NCBI GenBank assembly: GCA_900555065.1
Contig: USJY01000045.1
Location: 1 to 8,178 of the forward strand
DNA length: 8,178 nucleotides
Direction: 5' to 3'
Source of the DNA: an uncultured Eubacteriales bacterium
GTDB taxonomy: Bacteria; Bacillota; Clostridia; Oscillospirales; UMGS1783
The translations under genes and the position numbers were made by a program. This document shows positions 1-5,960 of the stretch, piece by piece. Each line of letters begins with the position of its first letter. Position 1 is the first letter of the stretch. The notes under the pieces are model-generated. The model did no database searches. It had not been told where the DNA came from and saw nothing but the letters and a program-made list of their open reading frames with translations.

Positions 1-548
1 TCGCTTCCGTAATGCCGCTGCCATACATTGCGGATCTCCGGGTCGGCCGCGGCCGAAGCGTCTTCGTACCAGAAGACCAGGTTGCCCCCCTTCATCAGAT
101 CGGCCCAGTCTGTCTGCAGGGCAGGGTGTACGGAGGCCTGCGCCGGGTCCCAGGTCTCAAAGAAGCGGACAATGGACCGGGCAACAGGGGAAGCCGCATC
201 CTTCAGCAGGGAAAGATGCAGAGCTTTAGCGGCGGAAAAGCAATTGGCGGTATGGGCGGGGTTCCCCTTGCCGTCAACTCCCAGAAGATAACTGCTGTTG
301 TCGCACAGAAAATTTGCAGCGACGCCAGAAGTGCGTTTTGCAGGGGTTGGCATCTGCAGTTCCTGGGGGACCCACACAGTTTTTTTGCCATGCCGTACCT
401 GCTGATTCAGGTGCAAAAGCTGGATTACCCGGCCATCGCCGTCCAGCGCCAGCGCGTAGGACACTTTGGCGGTTGTCCAGCCCGGCCGGGGAATCCGGCC
501 CAGCGCCAACAGGTCCTCATAATGGCGGGTCAGTGCCTGTAAAATCAT
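1..548 (-). CDS. cas8c: Type I-C CRISPR-associated protein Cas8c/Csd1, N-terminal part (runs off left edge)
   Basis: Cas8c (Csd1) is the large subunit of the type I-C Cascade surveillance complex; it recognises the PAM and helps load Cas3. The visible 182 residues start MILQALTRHYEDLLALGRIP and continue with a segment reading WTTAKVSYALALDGDGRVI and later FLCDNSSYLLGVDGKG; this is the characteristic Csd1 N-terminus. Family members are about 570-620 residues, so roughly the first third is present and the frame is open to base 1. The ATG (548-546) overlaps the cas5c stop codon as ATGA, a sign of translational coupling, and the gene has no separate promoter. The order cas5c-cas8c is diagnostic for subtype I-C. 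I see no frameshift in the visible part. Identity is confident; completeness cannot be judged. Confidence 0.93.
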   Translation of the reverse strand, partial: MILQALTRHYEDLLALGRIPRPGWTTAKVSYALALDGDGRVIQLLHLNQQVRHGKKTVWVPQELQMPTPAKRTSGVAANFLCDNSSYLLGVDGKGNPAHTANCFSAAKALHLSLLKDAASPVARSIVRFFETWDPAQASVHPALQTDWADLMKGGNLVFWYEDASAAADPEIRNVWQRHYGS

Positions 549-1192
549 CGGAACACCTCGCAGTCTCCAGTGTTCAACACACCGTTTACCAGTCTGGCGC
601 GAAAGTAGGTGGGGGTAATATTCTGTGGATCAGTATAGTCAAAATCGTACAGCATCAGCCCAAGATCGCGGGTTTCATGAATCGTGGGAATGGGCCCGCC
701 CGGCCAACGACGGAATTGAACCGGGAACTCACGGCAGCCGAAATAGGGTGTGTGGAAACACTGTCCTCGCTCCATACGGCGAGTGATAATATCCTGAAAC
801 TTGCCGGGATTGTCTGAAGGGGCGGCGCGGGCAGTCATATCAAAATGGGCTTCGATCACGTAATGGACGTCCCGGAGCAACAGCGATGCCCGCTGCACAA
901 TCTCCTGAGCGGCGGCAAGATATAACGGCTGGCTGCTGTTTCCCTGTGCTGCCTGACGCATATTGCGCGCCGAGACCTTGGCGGACACCTCGTTGCGGCG
1001 TATGCTGGTAAATTGAATGGGATTGAGCACAAAGATCCGGTCGATATGCCATTGCAGGCCCGGATGAAAGTAAAGTGCTTCTACAATCCCCCGCGCCGCC
1101 GAAGGCGTAGGGACGTCATAAGAAACCCTTTCGACCTTGAGTTCCGGTCTGCTGAACAGCGCATAAGGCCCCCATACTTCCAGTTGAATCAC
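545..1192 (-). CDS. cas5c: Type I-C CRISPR-associated protein Cas5c (Cas5d), crRNA-processing endonuclease
   Basis: In type I-C systems, which lack Cas6, Cas5c cuts the CRISPR transcript into crRNAs and then stays bound to the 5' handle in Cascade. The 215-residue product starts MIQLEVWGPYALFSRPELK and has the RAMP-fold N-terminal block with DVPTPSAARGIVEALYFHP at residues 26-44, typical of Cas5d. Tyr41 is a plausible counterpart of the catalytic tyrosine of characterised Cas5d, by position only. The segment VHYVIEAHFDMT near residues 108-119 is also family-typical. Length is slightly below the usual 220-250. The start is GTG, chosen because AAAGGAGGT lies 8 nt upstream (1209-1201) and the family N-terminus begins there. 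The stop overlaps the cas8c start. Transcription most likely begins at the promoter at 1272-1300. Confidence 0.94.
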   Translation of the reverse strand: MIQLEVWGPYALFSRPELKVERVSYDVPTPSAARGIVEALYFHPGLQWHIDRIFVLNPIQFTSIRRNEVSAKVSARNMRQAAQGNSSQPLYLAAAQEIVQRASLLLRDVHYVIEAHFDMTARAAPSDNPGKFQDIITRRMERGQCFHTPYFGCREFPVQFRRWPGGPIPTIHETRDLGLMLYDFDYTDPQNITPTYFRARLVNGVLNTGDCEVFR

Positions 1193-1200
1193 AAGGCAAT

Positions 1201-1209
1201 ACCTCCTTT
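1201..1209 (-). promoter_or_regulatory. Strong ribosome binding site deciding the GTG start of cas5c
   Basis: AAAGGAGGT lies 8 nt before the GTG at 1192. It is close to a perfect match to the anti-Shine-Dalgarno sequence and explains how a GTG-started gene opening the Cascade operon could be efficiently translated. Confidence 0.8.
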
Positions 1210-1271
1210 TCCTCTTGTGTTGTAATTTGTATATTTATTGCGTATTGTTTGTGAATTGCAACTATGAAATT

Positions 1272-1300
1272 AGTATAATATAACGGATATAAAACGTCAA
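1272..1300 (-). promoter_or_regulatory. Near-consensus sigma-70-type promoter for cas5c-cas8c
   Basis: Reading on the minus strand, TTGACG (1300-1295) is followed by a 17-bp spacer and TATACT (1277-1272): five of six -35 bases, five of six -10 bases, and ideal spacing. A run of eight T (1312-1319 on the plus strand as A) lies just upstream and may act as an UP-type element. Transcription would start near 1265, giving a leader of about 70 nt before the cas5c GTG. The position, after the cas3 terminator and before cas5c, supports independent expression of the Cascade genes. Confidence 0.8.
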
Positions 1301-1344
1301 GATATGGAAGAAAAAAAACTTCACAATTTGTCGGCGCATGGGGT

Positions 1345-1377
1345 AAAATGCGAGATATTGTCACGGCTCGCATTTTT
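1345..1377. other. Hairpin, 10-bp perfect stem, between cas3 and cas5c
   Basis: AAAATGCGAG (1345-1354) and CTCGCATTTT (1367-1376) are perfect inverted repeats around a 12-nt loop. Read on the plus strand the hairpin ends in a five-T run, as in a factor-independent terminator; on the minus strand the T-run is only four. It lies upstream of the cas5c promoter and downstream of the main cas3 terminator. It could be a second, back-up terminator or part of a regulatory site; there is no gene on the plus strand needing it. Confidence 0.45.
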
Positions 1378-1442
1378 CCAAAAAGCCGGTATGATAAAGG
1401 CGTTCAGCAAATCTGCGAAAAGAGAATGGGACTGAATTATGA

Positions 1443-1479
1443 AAAAACGGCGGCAAGTTTTACTCTTGCCGCCGTTTTT
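1443..1479 (-). terminator. Factor-independent terminator of cas3
   Basis: AAAAACGGCGGCAAG (1443-1457) and CTTGCCGCCGTTTTT (1465-1479) form a perfect 15-bp inverted repeat with a 7-nt loop. On the minus strand the GC-rich stem ends in a run of six T, directly after the cas3 stop at 1487. Because it is flanked by A and T runs it could work in both directions. It separates cas3 transcription from cas5c-cas8c. Confidence 0.88.
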
Positions 1480-1486
1480 CATAAAG

Positions 1487-3649
1487 TCAGACAAACAGCC
1501 CGTTTCCAGTCCCTACATCCAGCATCAGGCCCGTGCTGCGGCTGTACAGGTCGGTATTGGTCAAAATAAAACTGCCGCCGCCCGCCGGCTCGACAGCTCC
1601 GGCTGCCGCCAGCTTTTGCAGGTGTTCCGGATAAATCTGTACTGCGAACTGGCCCAGCCGCCGAAACAGTGCGCGGCTGACGTCGCCTTTCCGCAACTGC
1701 TCCACAAGGGGAATCCCTTCTGCCACGGGAATGTAGACAGTAACGGTATCTCTTTCGATTAGGTGAAAATTATCGGATACTGTGGCAAATGGAAAAATAT
1801 TGCCTTTCAGTCCGAAGTTGAAAGCGTCCAGCACGCCCTGCCTGTCCAGCGCCGCATCGCCCTTCAAGGTGCGGTAGAAAGAAAAATAGCGCTCGATCGC
1901 CGCAGGTATGGCGGGATCGTCAAACTGTGTCAGGATACTGCGGAAGGCGTCCACATTTTGGCGGATTATGGCAGGTGCGCTCTGTCCGTCCAGGCGAAAA
2001 ACAGTGACAATACTCTGCGTGGCAGGACGCGTTCCCTCACGGTTGCAGCGTCCGGCGGTCTGCAGAACGGAATCCAGCCCGGCCTCCTCGCGCCAGGCGG
2101 TGGGAAAGTCCACGTCTACCCCGGCCTCGATCAGCGAGGTGGACACCACCCGGCAGGTGCGGCCAGTCTCCAGCCGGGCACGAATCTCCGCCAACAGCCG
2201 TTTCCGGTCGGCCGGGCACAGCAGCGTGGAAAGGCAGTAACGCCCTTCCGGCTCCATCATGTCGAATAATCGCCGCGTCGTCTCTCTGCGGTTGACAACG
2301 CACAGCGTTTGCTGCAAGGAATTCAAGCTGGCGGCCAATGCTTCCGCTGTCATTTGTCCGGCATGGCGCAGCGTTGTGCGGCGGAAAAAATGAAACAGAT
2401 TTTCCGTATTCGGGCAGATCTCTCGCAGTGCCAGACCGGTTTTCAATTCCTCGAACAACGGCTGCAGCGCCGGCTGCGTGGCAGTGCACAATACCGCCGT
2501 AGCGCTGTAATACCGCACCAGCTGCCCTATGGCCGCCACACATGGGCGCAGATGACTGACAGGCAACGTCTGCGCCTCGTCGAAGATGATAACGCTGTCT
2601 GCAATGTTATGCAGTTTGCGGCAGCGCGAGGACCGGTTGGAGAATAAAGATTCGAAAAATTGAACCGCCGTCGTCACAATGACCGGAGCGTCCCAGTTCT
2701 CAGTGGCCAGTGCTTTTCGGTACAGGTCTGGATCGGTCCGGCCATCCGGCACCGTAAAATCGGCTCCGGAATGATGTTCAATCACATTTTCGTCCCCTAA
2801 AATTTCCCGGAATACTTCTGCCGTCTGGTCAATAATGGAGGTGTAAGGAATCACATAGATCACCCGCGCCATTCCCTGCGCAACGGCATGGTGCAGCGCA
2901 AACGCCAGTGAGGATACCGTCTTGCCGCCGCCGGTGGGCACGGTCAGGGTGTACAGCCCGCGGCAAAACTCCCGGCCGGCTGAAAGACAAGTCTTTAAAA
3001 CCCCGCAGCGCTTCTTGTTCAGTTCCGTTTTTGCGTCCCACCAGGGGGCGACATGCCTTTCCAGCTTCGCCAGCAGGGTCTTCAGATCCGTGCAATCGCC
3101 GCGGGGCGCCGCGCCGTACATAAAAGCTTCGGTATCCAGATAATCGGCGTCTACTAGGCAGGAATAAAGCATCCGTATGTAATACGAGGCGGAAAACCCA
3201 TCGCAGGCAATCTTTGGCGGCCGCGCAGGCAGTGGAAGCCGTATTTCGCTGCGCCAGGCGTCATAAGATGGCACCTGCTTTTTGAGCCGCCCGTGCAGCG
3301 TAGGCGCACCCGGAGCGTCGCTTCGGGCTCCGCCGTCTGGCAATCCGCCGTGGTGCCCCGCTACGGCGAAAGCCGTTTCCAACTGCCGCAGCGCGGCCGC
3401 TTCTTTGGCCCCCGCAGTGGAATGGTCGACTTTGGGGCCGCCGGCCAGCCGCTGCTGAAAAGCGTCGCTGTACTTGCCAAGATCATGCAGTATCCCGGCC
3501 AACCGGGCCTGTTCCTGTCCGCCAAAGGGGCGGGCAAACGCCTCGGCTCGGCGCGCCGTGTTTTGTAAATGTATTTTCACGGTCTGCGCCTGTGTGCCGT
3601 CCGGGGAAAGGTGGGCGATAAATACGGTTTCGTTAGATGGCGTGCCCAT
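1487..3649 (-). CDS. cas3: CRISPR-associated nuclease-helicase Cas3 (HD domain fused to DExH helicase, type I-C)
   Basis: Cas3 is recruited by target-bound Cascade, then unwinds and shreds the foreign DNA. The 720-residue protein has an N-terminal HD nuclease with candidate metal ligands H27, HD at 55-56 (HDLGK), H76 and HH at 99-100. Helicase motifs follow: Walker A TGGGKT 239-244, VIPYTSIIDQ about 265-274, DEAQ 356-359 in place of DEAH, CTATQ 387-391, STSLIEAGVDVDFP about 502-515, and QTAGRCNREG 529-538 (motif VI). Length and HD-first architecture are normal for I-C Cas3, and all key residues appear intact. I chose ATG 3649 rather than the in-frame GTG at 3658, because the latter overlaps the ribosome site AGGGAGGT (3664-3657), which sits 7 nt ahead of the ATG. 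A strong terminator follows the stop. I see no convincing promoter upstream. Confidence 0.96.
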   Translation of the reverse strand: MGTPSNETVFIAHLSPDGTQAQTVKIHLQNTARRAEAFARPFGGQEQARLAGILHDLGKYSDAFQQRLAGGPKVDHSTAGAKEAAALRQLETAFAVAGHHGGLPDGGARSDAPGAPTLHGRLKKQVPSYDAWRSEIRLPLPARPPKIACDGFSASYYIRMLYSCLVDADYLDTEAFMYGAAPRGDCTDLKTLLAKLERHVAPWWDAKTELNKKRCGVLKTCLSAGREFCRGLYTLTVPTGGGKTVSSLAFALHHAVAQGMARVIYVIPYTSIIDQTAEVFREILGDENVIEHHSGADFTVPDGRTDPDLYRKALATENWDAPVIVTTAVQFFESLFSNRSSRCRKLHNIADSVIIFDEAQTLPVSHLRPCVAAIGQLVRYYSATAVLCTATQPALQPLFEELKTGLALREICPNTENLFHFFRRTTLRHAGQMTAEALAASLNSLQQTLCVVNRRETTRRLFDMMEPEGRYCLSTLLCPADRKRLLAEIRARLETGRTCRVVSTSLIEAGVDVDFPTAWREEAGLDSVLQTAGRCNREGTRPATQSIVTVFRLDGQSAPAIIRQNVDAFRSILTQFDDPAIPAAIERYFSFYRTLKGDAALDRQGVLDAFNFGLKGNIFPFATVSDNFHLIERDTVTVYIPVAEGIPLVEQLRKGDVSRALFRRLGQFAVQIYPEHLQKLAAAGAVEPAGGGSFILTNTDLYSRSTGLMLDVGTGNGLFV

Positions 3650-3664
3650 TGGTTGCACCTCCCT

Positions 3665-4178
3665 GTATCTTAGAATTACACTTCCATTTTATTACAGGAG
3701 AATAGACGATCGGATCCGTCCTCCGAGAACTCCGCCGACTCTGCGTTTATCTGATTTTTGCATCGTCGCCATTCCCGAACCGACCGCCGTACCGCAGTCC
3801 GGCGCCTCATACATATGCGGACAAGGCCGTCCATTTCGACCGGCTGTCGTTATGGCTCATGGTGAAGGTGAGGGGGGGACTGGGCATTGCGGAACGGAGT
3901 TTGCGCATACTTCTTCTGATCTTTATGATCAGAGCCTAGCCGCGTTGTCGCTTCTCAAAACGATTATGCAAACGGCTGTTTTCAATATTATTTCATAATT
4001 CAACGAAGTTTTCAATTGTTACCATGCAATAAATCGCAATATCGCGAGTCATCCCGGACATTGCGCGGAGACTATCGGTGCCGCCGTCCTCTGGTCGTAC
4101 GCAGAGTATGTAAAAGCCGTGCGGCAAATCCGGGTTGATATGCGCCGCGACCTGTTTTCGCATATGCAGACGAATGGA
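3665..4178. other. Gene-poor interval upstream of cas3
   Basis: No convincing intact gene is visible. The interval includes an AT-rich stretch (about 3950-4050), a 9-bp direct repeat GTTTTCAAT at 3978-3986 and 4008-4016, and a 7-bp hairpin TCTGATC/GATCAGA at 3915-3933 with a 5-nt loop. A 56-residue frame on the minus strand (4163-3993, ATG start, no ribosome site) is the most protein-like piece, with a sequence including GFYILCVRPEDGG, but I recognise no family. A second open frame on the plus strand (3706-3942, no proper start) ends in a hydrophobic stretch. It sits beside a transposase-like remnant, so decayed mobile DNA is the likeliest content. Confidence 0.4.
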
Positions 4179-4346
4179 TTACATCTTTCCCATGGAATGC
4201 TGACCTTGCGCTGCCAGGTTTTTCAAACCCGCGTCTGCATCCCGTTCGTCTTCTTGGATTGTGCATACCGGACAAATCCTGCGTTCGCCGGCCTCTTTCA
4301 CACTCCGTCCAGAACCTGTCGCCGCTGGCCGCAGGATTGCCCCGCC
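4179..4346 (-). pseudogene. Possible decayed tnpB (IS200/IS605 type) C-terminal zinc-ribbon remnant
   Basis: A 55-codon minus-strand frame closed by stops on both sides reads, in its second half, RRICPVCTIQEDERDADAG and then LKNLAAQG before a TAA at 4181. TnpB proteins end with a zinc ribbon whose second half is typically W-x-CPxC, then DRDxNA and a short Asn-containing helix. CPVC (4274-4263), ERDADA and the Asn that follows fit this order. The first CxxC half and the whole RuvC-like body are missing in frame, and the neighbouring frame upstream is shifted, so this is at most a non-functional scrap. The resemblance is short and judged by eye; a chance match is possible. Confidence 0.38.
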
Positions 4347-4394
4347 TTACGGGTAATGGAGCGTCCCGTCCCGCAGCAATTTGTGCCCGCGGTC

Positions 4395-4423
4395 AGGCCC
4401 CCGGCGTAATACGCCGGGGGCCT
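4395..4423. terminator. GC-rich 13-bp hairpin after the flavodoxin gene (possible terminator without U-run)
   Basis: AGGCCCCCGGCGT (4395-4407) and ACGCCGGGGGCCT (4411-4423) form a perfect 13-bp stem with a 3-nt loop, starting 28 nt after the flavodoxin stop codon. The stem is very stable but no T-run follows on either strand. It could be an atypical terminator, an mRNA 3'-end stabiliser or a transposon end structure. As the last hairpin of the DUF2325-DUF3793-flavodoxin operon, a terminator role is the simplest reading. Confidence 0.5.
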
Positions 4424-4450
4424 GTCGTCCTGTGTATCAGTATGTGTTTT

Positions 4451-4876
4451 TTATGCCGCAAGGGCTGCGCCGAGAGCTCTACAGGCCGCGGCTGCAGCTT
4501 CGTCCGGCGCTTCGTTGCAGATGACGCTTTCGCAGGCCAGAACAGCGCCGGCCAGGCGGCAGGACTGCTCCCAGTTGCGCATCCATTCTCCGTCTCCCCA
4601 GCCGTAGGAGCCAAAAAGCGCGATTTTTTTGTCTTTGAGCGCCGCTTCGACTGCGGAAAACATGGGCGCAAACTCCGTTTCCTCCAGTTCTTCCGCGCCC
4701 ATGGACGGGCAGCCGAAGGCAATGGCGTCATATCCCGCCGCCAGATCTGCGCTGAACTCCGAGGCAGGGAACAGGATTGCCTGCGCACCCTTATCCTTAG
4801 CGCCCTCCAGTACGGAAGCCGCCATTGCCTCCGTGTTCCCAGTGCCGCTCCAATAGACTACGGCGATTTTTTTCAT
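4451..4876 (-). CDS. Short-chain flavodoxin
   Basis: Flavodoxins are small FMN electron carriers of the cytoplasm that can replace ferredoxin, especially under iron limitation. The 141-residue protein starts MKKIAVVYWSGTGNTEAM. The phosphate-binding loop SGTGNTE is at 10-16, the 50s-60s FMN loop GCPSMGAEELEE at 55-66, and the third FMN loop FGSYGWGDGEW at 88-98. Length is exactly that of clostridial short-chain flavodoxins (137-148). ATG 4876 was chosen because AAAGGAA lies 9 nt upstream and the beta-1 strand starts at once; in-frame codons further upstream only add a tail without family similarity. It follows DUF3793 by 26 nt, so it is the third gene of an operon likely governed by the palindrome at 5762-5777. 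All features are intact. Confidence 0.95.
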   Translation of the reverse strand: MKKIAVVYWSGTGNTEAMAASVLEGAKDKGAQAILFPASEFSADLAAGYDAIAFGCPSMGAEELEETEFAPMFSAVEAALKDKKIALFGSYGWGDGEWMRNWEQSCRLAGAVLACESVICNEAPDEAAAAACRALGAALAA

Positions 4877-4902
4877 TATAATCCATTCCTTTCTTCGTAT
4901 GA

Positions 4903-5454
4903 TTATGCCGTTGTAACGACAAGCCTGTCGAATGAACGGTGTTTTCTGAAACATTCACAGTAAACCCGTCGGCATTTACGGTACAGTTCAAATTTCTTTC
5001 TGGCGGCCTGTTCGTCACCGTAGACCTTCCAGACGCCGACGCATTTTGCGTGCATGGCCTTGTTTTCAATGAAACCGTACACGTCCTCCGGGGGATAGCC
5101 GAGAAACAGCCCGATTTCGTGCGGGAAGCCGTCCGCTGCCAGCCGCCGGATCAGATGCCTGACGCATTGCGCCGGCCCGCTCGCAGGGTATCCTCTTTCG
5201 GCCAGAATGCGCATGGCCAGCGGGTGCGACAGATCCTCTCTCAGCCGCGCGGGGCGGTACATGTAAATCAGCGCGCTGCTATCATAAAACTTCAGGAGCA
5301 GCAGACGTACGCCGCGGGGTACGAGCCGGGCGTTCAGGCGGCGTATGCAGTCCATCATTTCCTTTTTGCTCTTCATGCGGCAGGTAAATAGGCTCCCGGT
5401 CTTCAGCCCCGCCATCGTGGGCGAGCACTGCGCTACGACAATATCCTCAGGCAT
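4903..5454 (-). CDS. DUF3793 family protein
   Basis: A 183-residue protein of a family common in anaerobic Firmicutes and still without known function. Recognisable blocks are SPTMAGLKTGSLF at 11-23, NARLVPRGVRLLLL at 41-54, YMYRPARL at 64-71, the signature FPHEIGLFLGYPPEDVYGF at 110-128, and KCVGVWKVYGDEQAA at 137-151. The C-terminal part holds clustered cysteines (137-138 KC, 161, 166, 168) that could bind metal; this is inference. No signal peptide or membrane segment is seen, so it is presumably cytoplasmic. Its ATG overlaps the DUF2325 stop by 8 nt (ATGCCTGA), indicating translational coupling, and flavodoxin follows 26 nt later. Family members are repeatedly found with DUF2325 and flavodoxin, so a role in iron- or redox-related physiology is plausible. 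Confidence 0.9.
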   Translation of the reverse strand: MPEDIVVAQCSPTMAGLKTGSLFTCRMKSKKEMMDCIRRLNARLVPRGVRLLLLKFYDSSALIYMYRPARLREDLSHPLAMRILAERGYPASGPAQCVRHLIRRLAADGFPHEIGLFLGYPPEDVYGFIENKAMHAKCVGVWKVYGDEQAARKKFELYRKCRRVYCECFRKHRSFDRLVVTTA

Positions 5455-5743
5455 GGCACAGCGTCCCCGCCATATGCGTGCTCAGTATATTCTTGAGCGC
5501 GGCGATTGAACTTGTATGGCAGCGGGCGATGCGTGTATCCCGGCCCTTTGTGGCGCAGAGGACCGAACGCAGCATCTTGTGGGACATGGTGTTTGTAAAC
5601 AGGATCAGAAGGTCGGGGGAGCCGACGTTGCGCATTCCGCCCGCAAGTTTCGGAAATACCTTCGCCTTACAGTTGTATGCTTCGCAAAGCTCTATATACC
5701 GGCGCGTCATGCATTCATTCCCGCCTACAATTACAACGCTCAT
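5447..5743 (-). CDS. DUF2325 domain-containing protein
   Basis: A 98-residue protein made almost wholly of the DUF2325 domain. It opens MSVVIVGGNECMTRRYIELC, a beta strand and Gly-rich turn, followed by CKAKVFPKLAGG, DLLILFTNTMSHKM and ARCHTSSIAALKNIL. Conserved Cys, His and Ser positions (for example SHK and RCHTSS) are typical of the family, whose molecular role is not established; a nucleotide- or metal-binding fold has been suggested by its appearance. The ATG at 5743 is preceded by a GGGAG ribosome site. It is the first gene of the DUF2325-DUF3793-flavodoxin operon and overlaps the next gene by 8 nt. The palindrome at 5762-5777 lies 18 nt upstream of its start and probably controls the whole operon. 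Confidence 0.9.
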   Translation of the reverse strand: MSVVIVGGNECMTRRYIELCEAYNCKAKVFPKLAGGMRNVGSPDLLILFTNTMSHKMLRSVLCATKGRDTRIARCHTSSIAALKNILSTHMAGTLCHA

Positions 5744-5761
5744 TTGTGCACTCCCTTTCTG

Positions 5762-5777
5762 GTTAGCATATGCTAAC
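5762..5777. promoter_or_regulatory. Perfect 16-bp palindrome, probable metalloregulator operator of the flavodoxin operon
   Basis: GTTAGCATATGCTAAC is a perfect palindrome 18 bp before the DUF2325 start codon, where it would cover the -10 region or transcription start (TATGCT inside it is an acceptable -10). The TTAG-N6-CTAA architecture resembles half-sites of DtxR/IdeR-type iron-dependent repressors, whose best known operator is built on TTAGGTTAGCCTAA. An iron-responsive repressor would fit an operon that makes flavodoxin. The regulator is not in this window. I saw no second copy in the other intergenic regions here. Confidence 0.7.
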
Positions 5778-5848
5778 TCATGGCTAAAAATAAATGCCTT
5801 GCGGCTTTTTATGTGGGTATTATATAAAAAACGCCGTGCGCGCTCCGC

Positions 5849-5888
5849 TCCGAACGGACGGAATTCAGCTCCATTCGGACAGTTCGGA
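5849..5888. repeat. Inverted repeat TCCGAAC/GTTCGGA with an extra TTCGGAC copy
   Basis: TCCGAAC at 5849-5855 and GTTCGGA at 5882-5888 are perfect 7-bp inverted repeats 26 nt apart. A third related copy, TTCGGAC, lies at 5874-5880 just before the second. The motif cluster sits between the ferritin terminator and the DUF2325 upstream region. It could be a protein-binding site or a weak RNA structure; a chance occurrence in GC-rich DNA is also possible. Confidence 0.25.
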
Positions 5889-5909
5889 CCGGCATTCAGC
5901 GCCGGAGAT

Positions 5910-5948
5910 AAAAAAACAGACGGGACCCGTTATAAAAACGGGCCCCGT
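5910..5948 (-). terminator. Factor-independent terminator of the ferritin gene
   Basis: On the minus strand, ACGGGGCCCGT (5948-5938) and ACGGGTCCCGT (5930-5920) pair over 11 bp with one G-U wobble around a 7-nt loop. A run of seven T (5916-5910) follows shortly after. It begins 13 nt past the ferritin stop codon. Position and form are those of a standard intrinsic terminator. Confidence 0.88.
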
Positions 5949-5960
5949 TTTCCGTCAATC

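Noticed and set aside
1116..1373. An 85-codon minus-strand frame spanning the cas5c upstream region
   Set aside because: It covers the cas5c promoter and ribosome site and overlaps the cas5c start in another frame; composition is not protein-like.
3660..3740. Promoter for cas3
   Set aside because: TAAGAT and TAAAAT can be read as -10 elements on the minus strand, but neither has an acceptable -35 at 16-18 bp, so none is annotated.
3474..3998. A 174-codon open frame on the plus strand extending past cas3
   Set aside because: Its first third is antisense to the HD domain of Cas3 and the rest has no recognisable motif; other frames are also partly open here, as expected by chance in GC-rich DNA.
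3978..4016. Two GTTTTCAAT (ATTGAAAAC on the other strand) copies as a CRISPR remnant
   Set aside because: The repeats are only 9 bp and 30 bp apart with no longer repeat unit; type I-C repeats are around 32 bp with a palindromic stem. No CRISPR array is visible in the window.
4259..4963. A 234-codon open frame on the plus strand
   Set aside because: It runs antisense through the complete flavodoxin gene, whose FMN-binding motifs are clear, and through the terminator hairpin.
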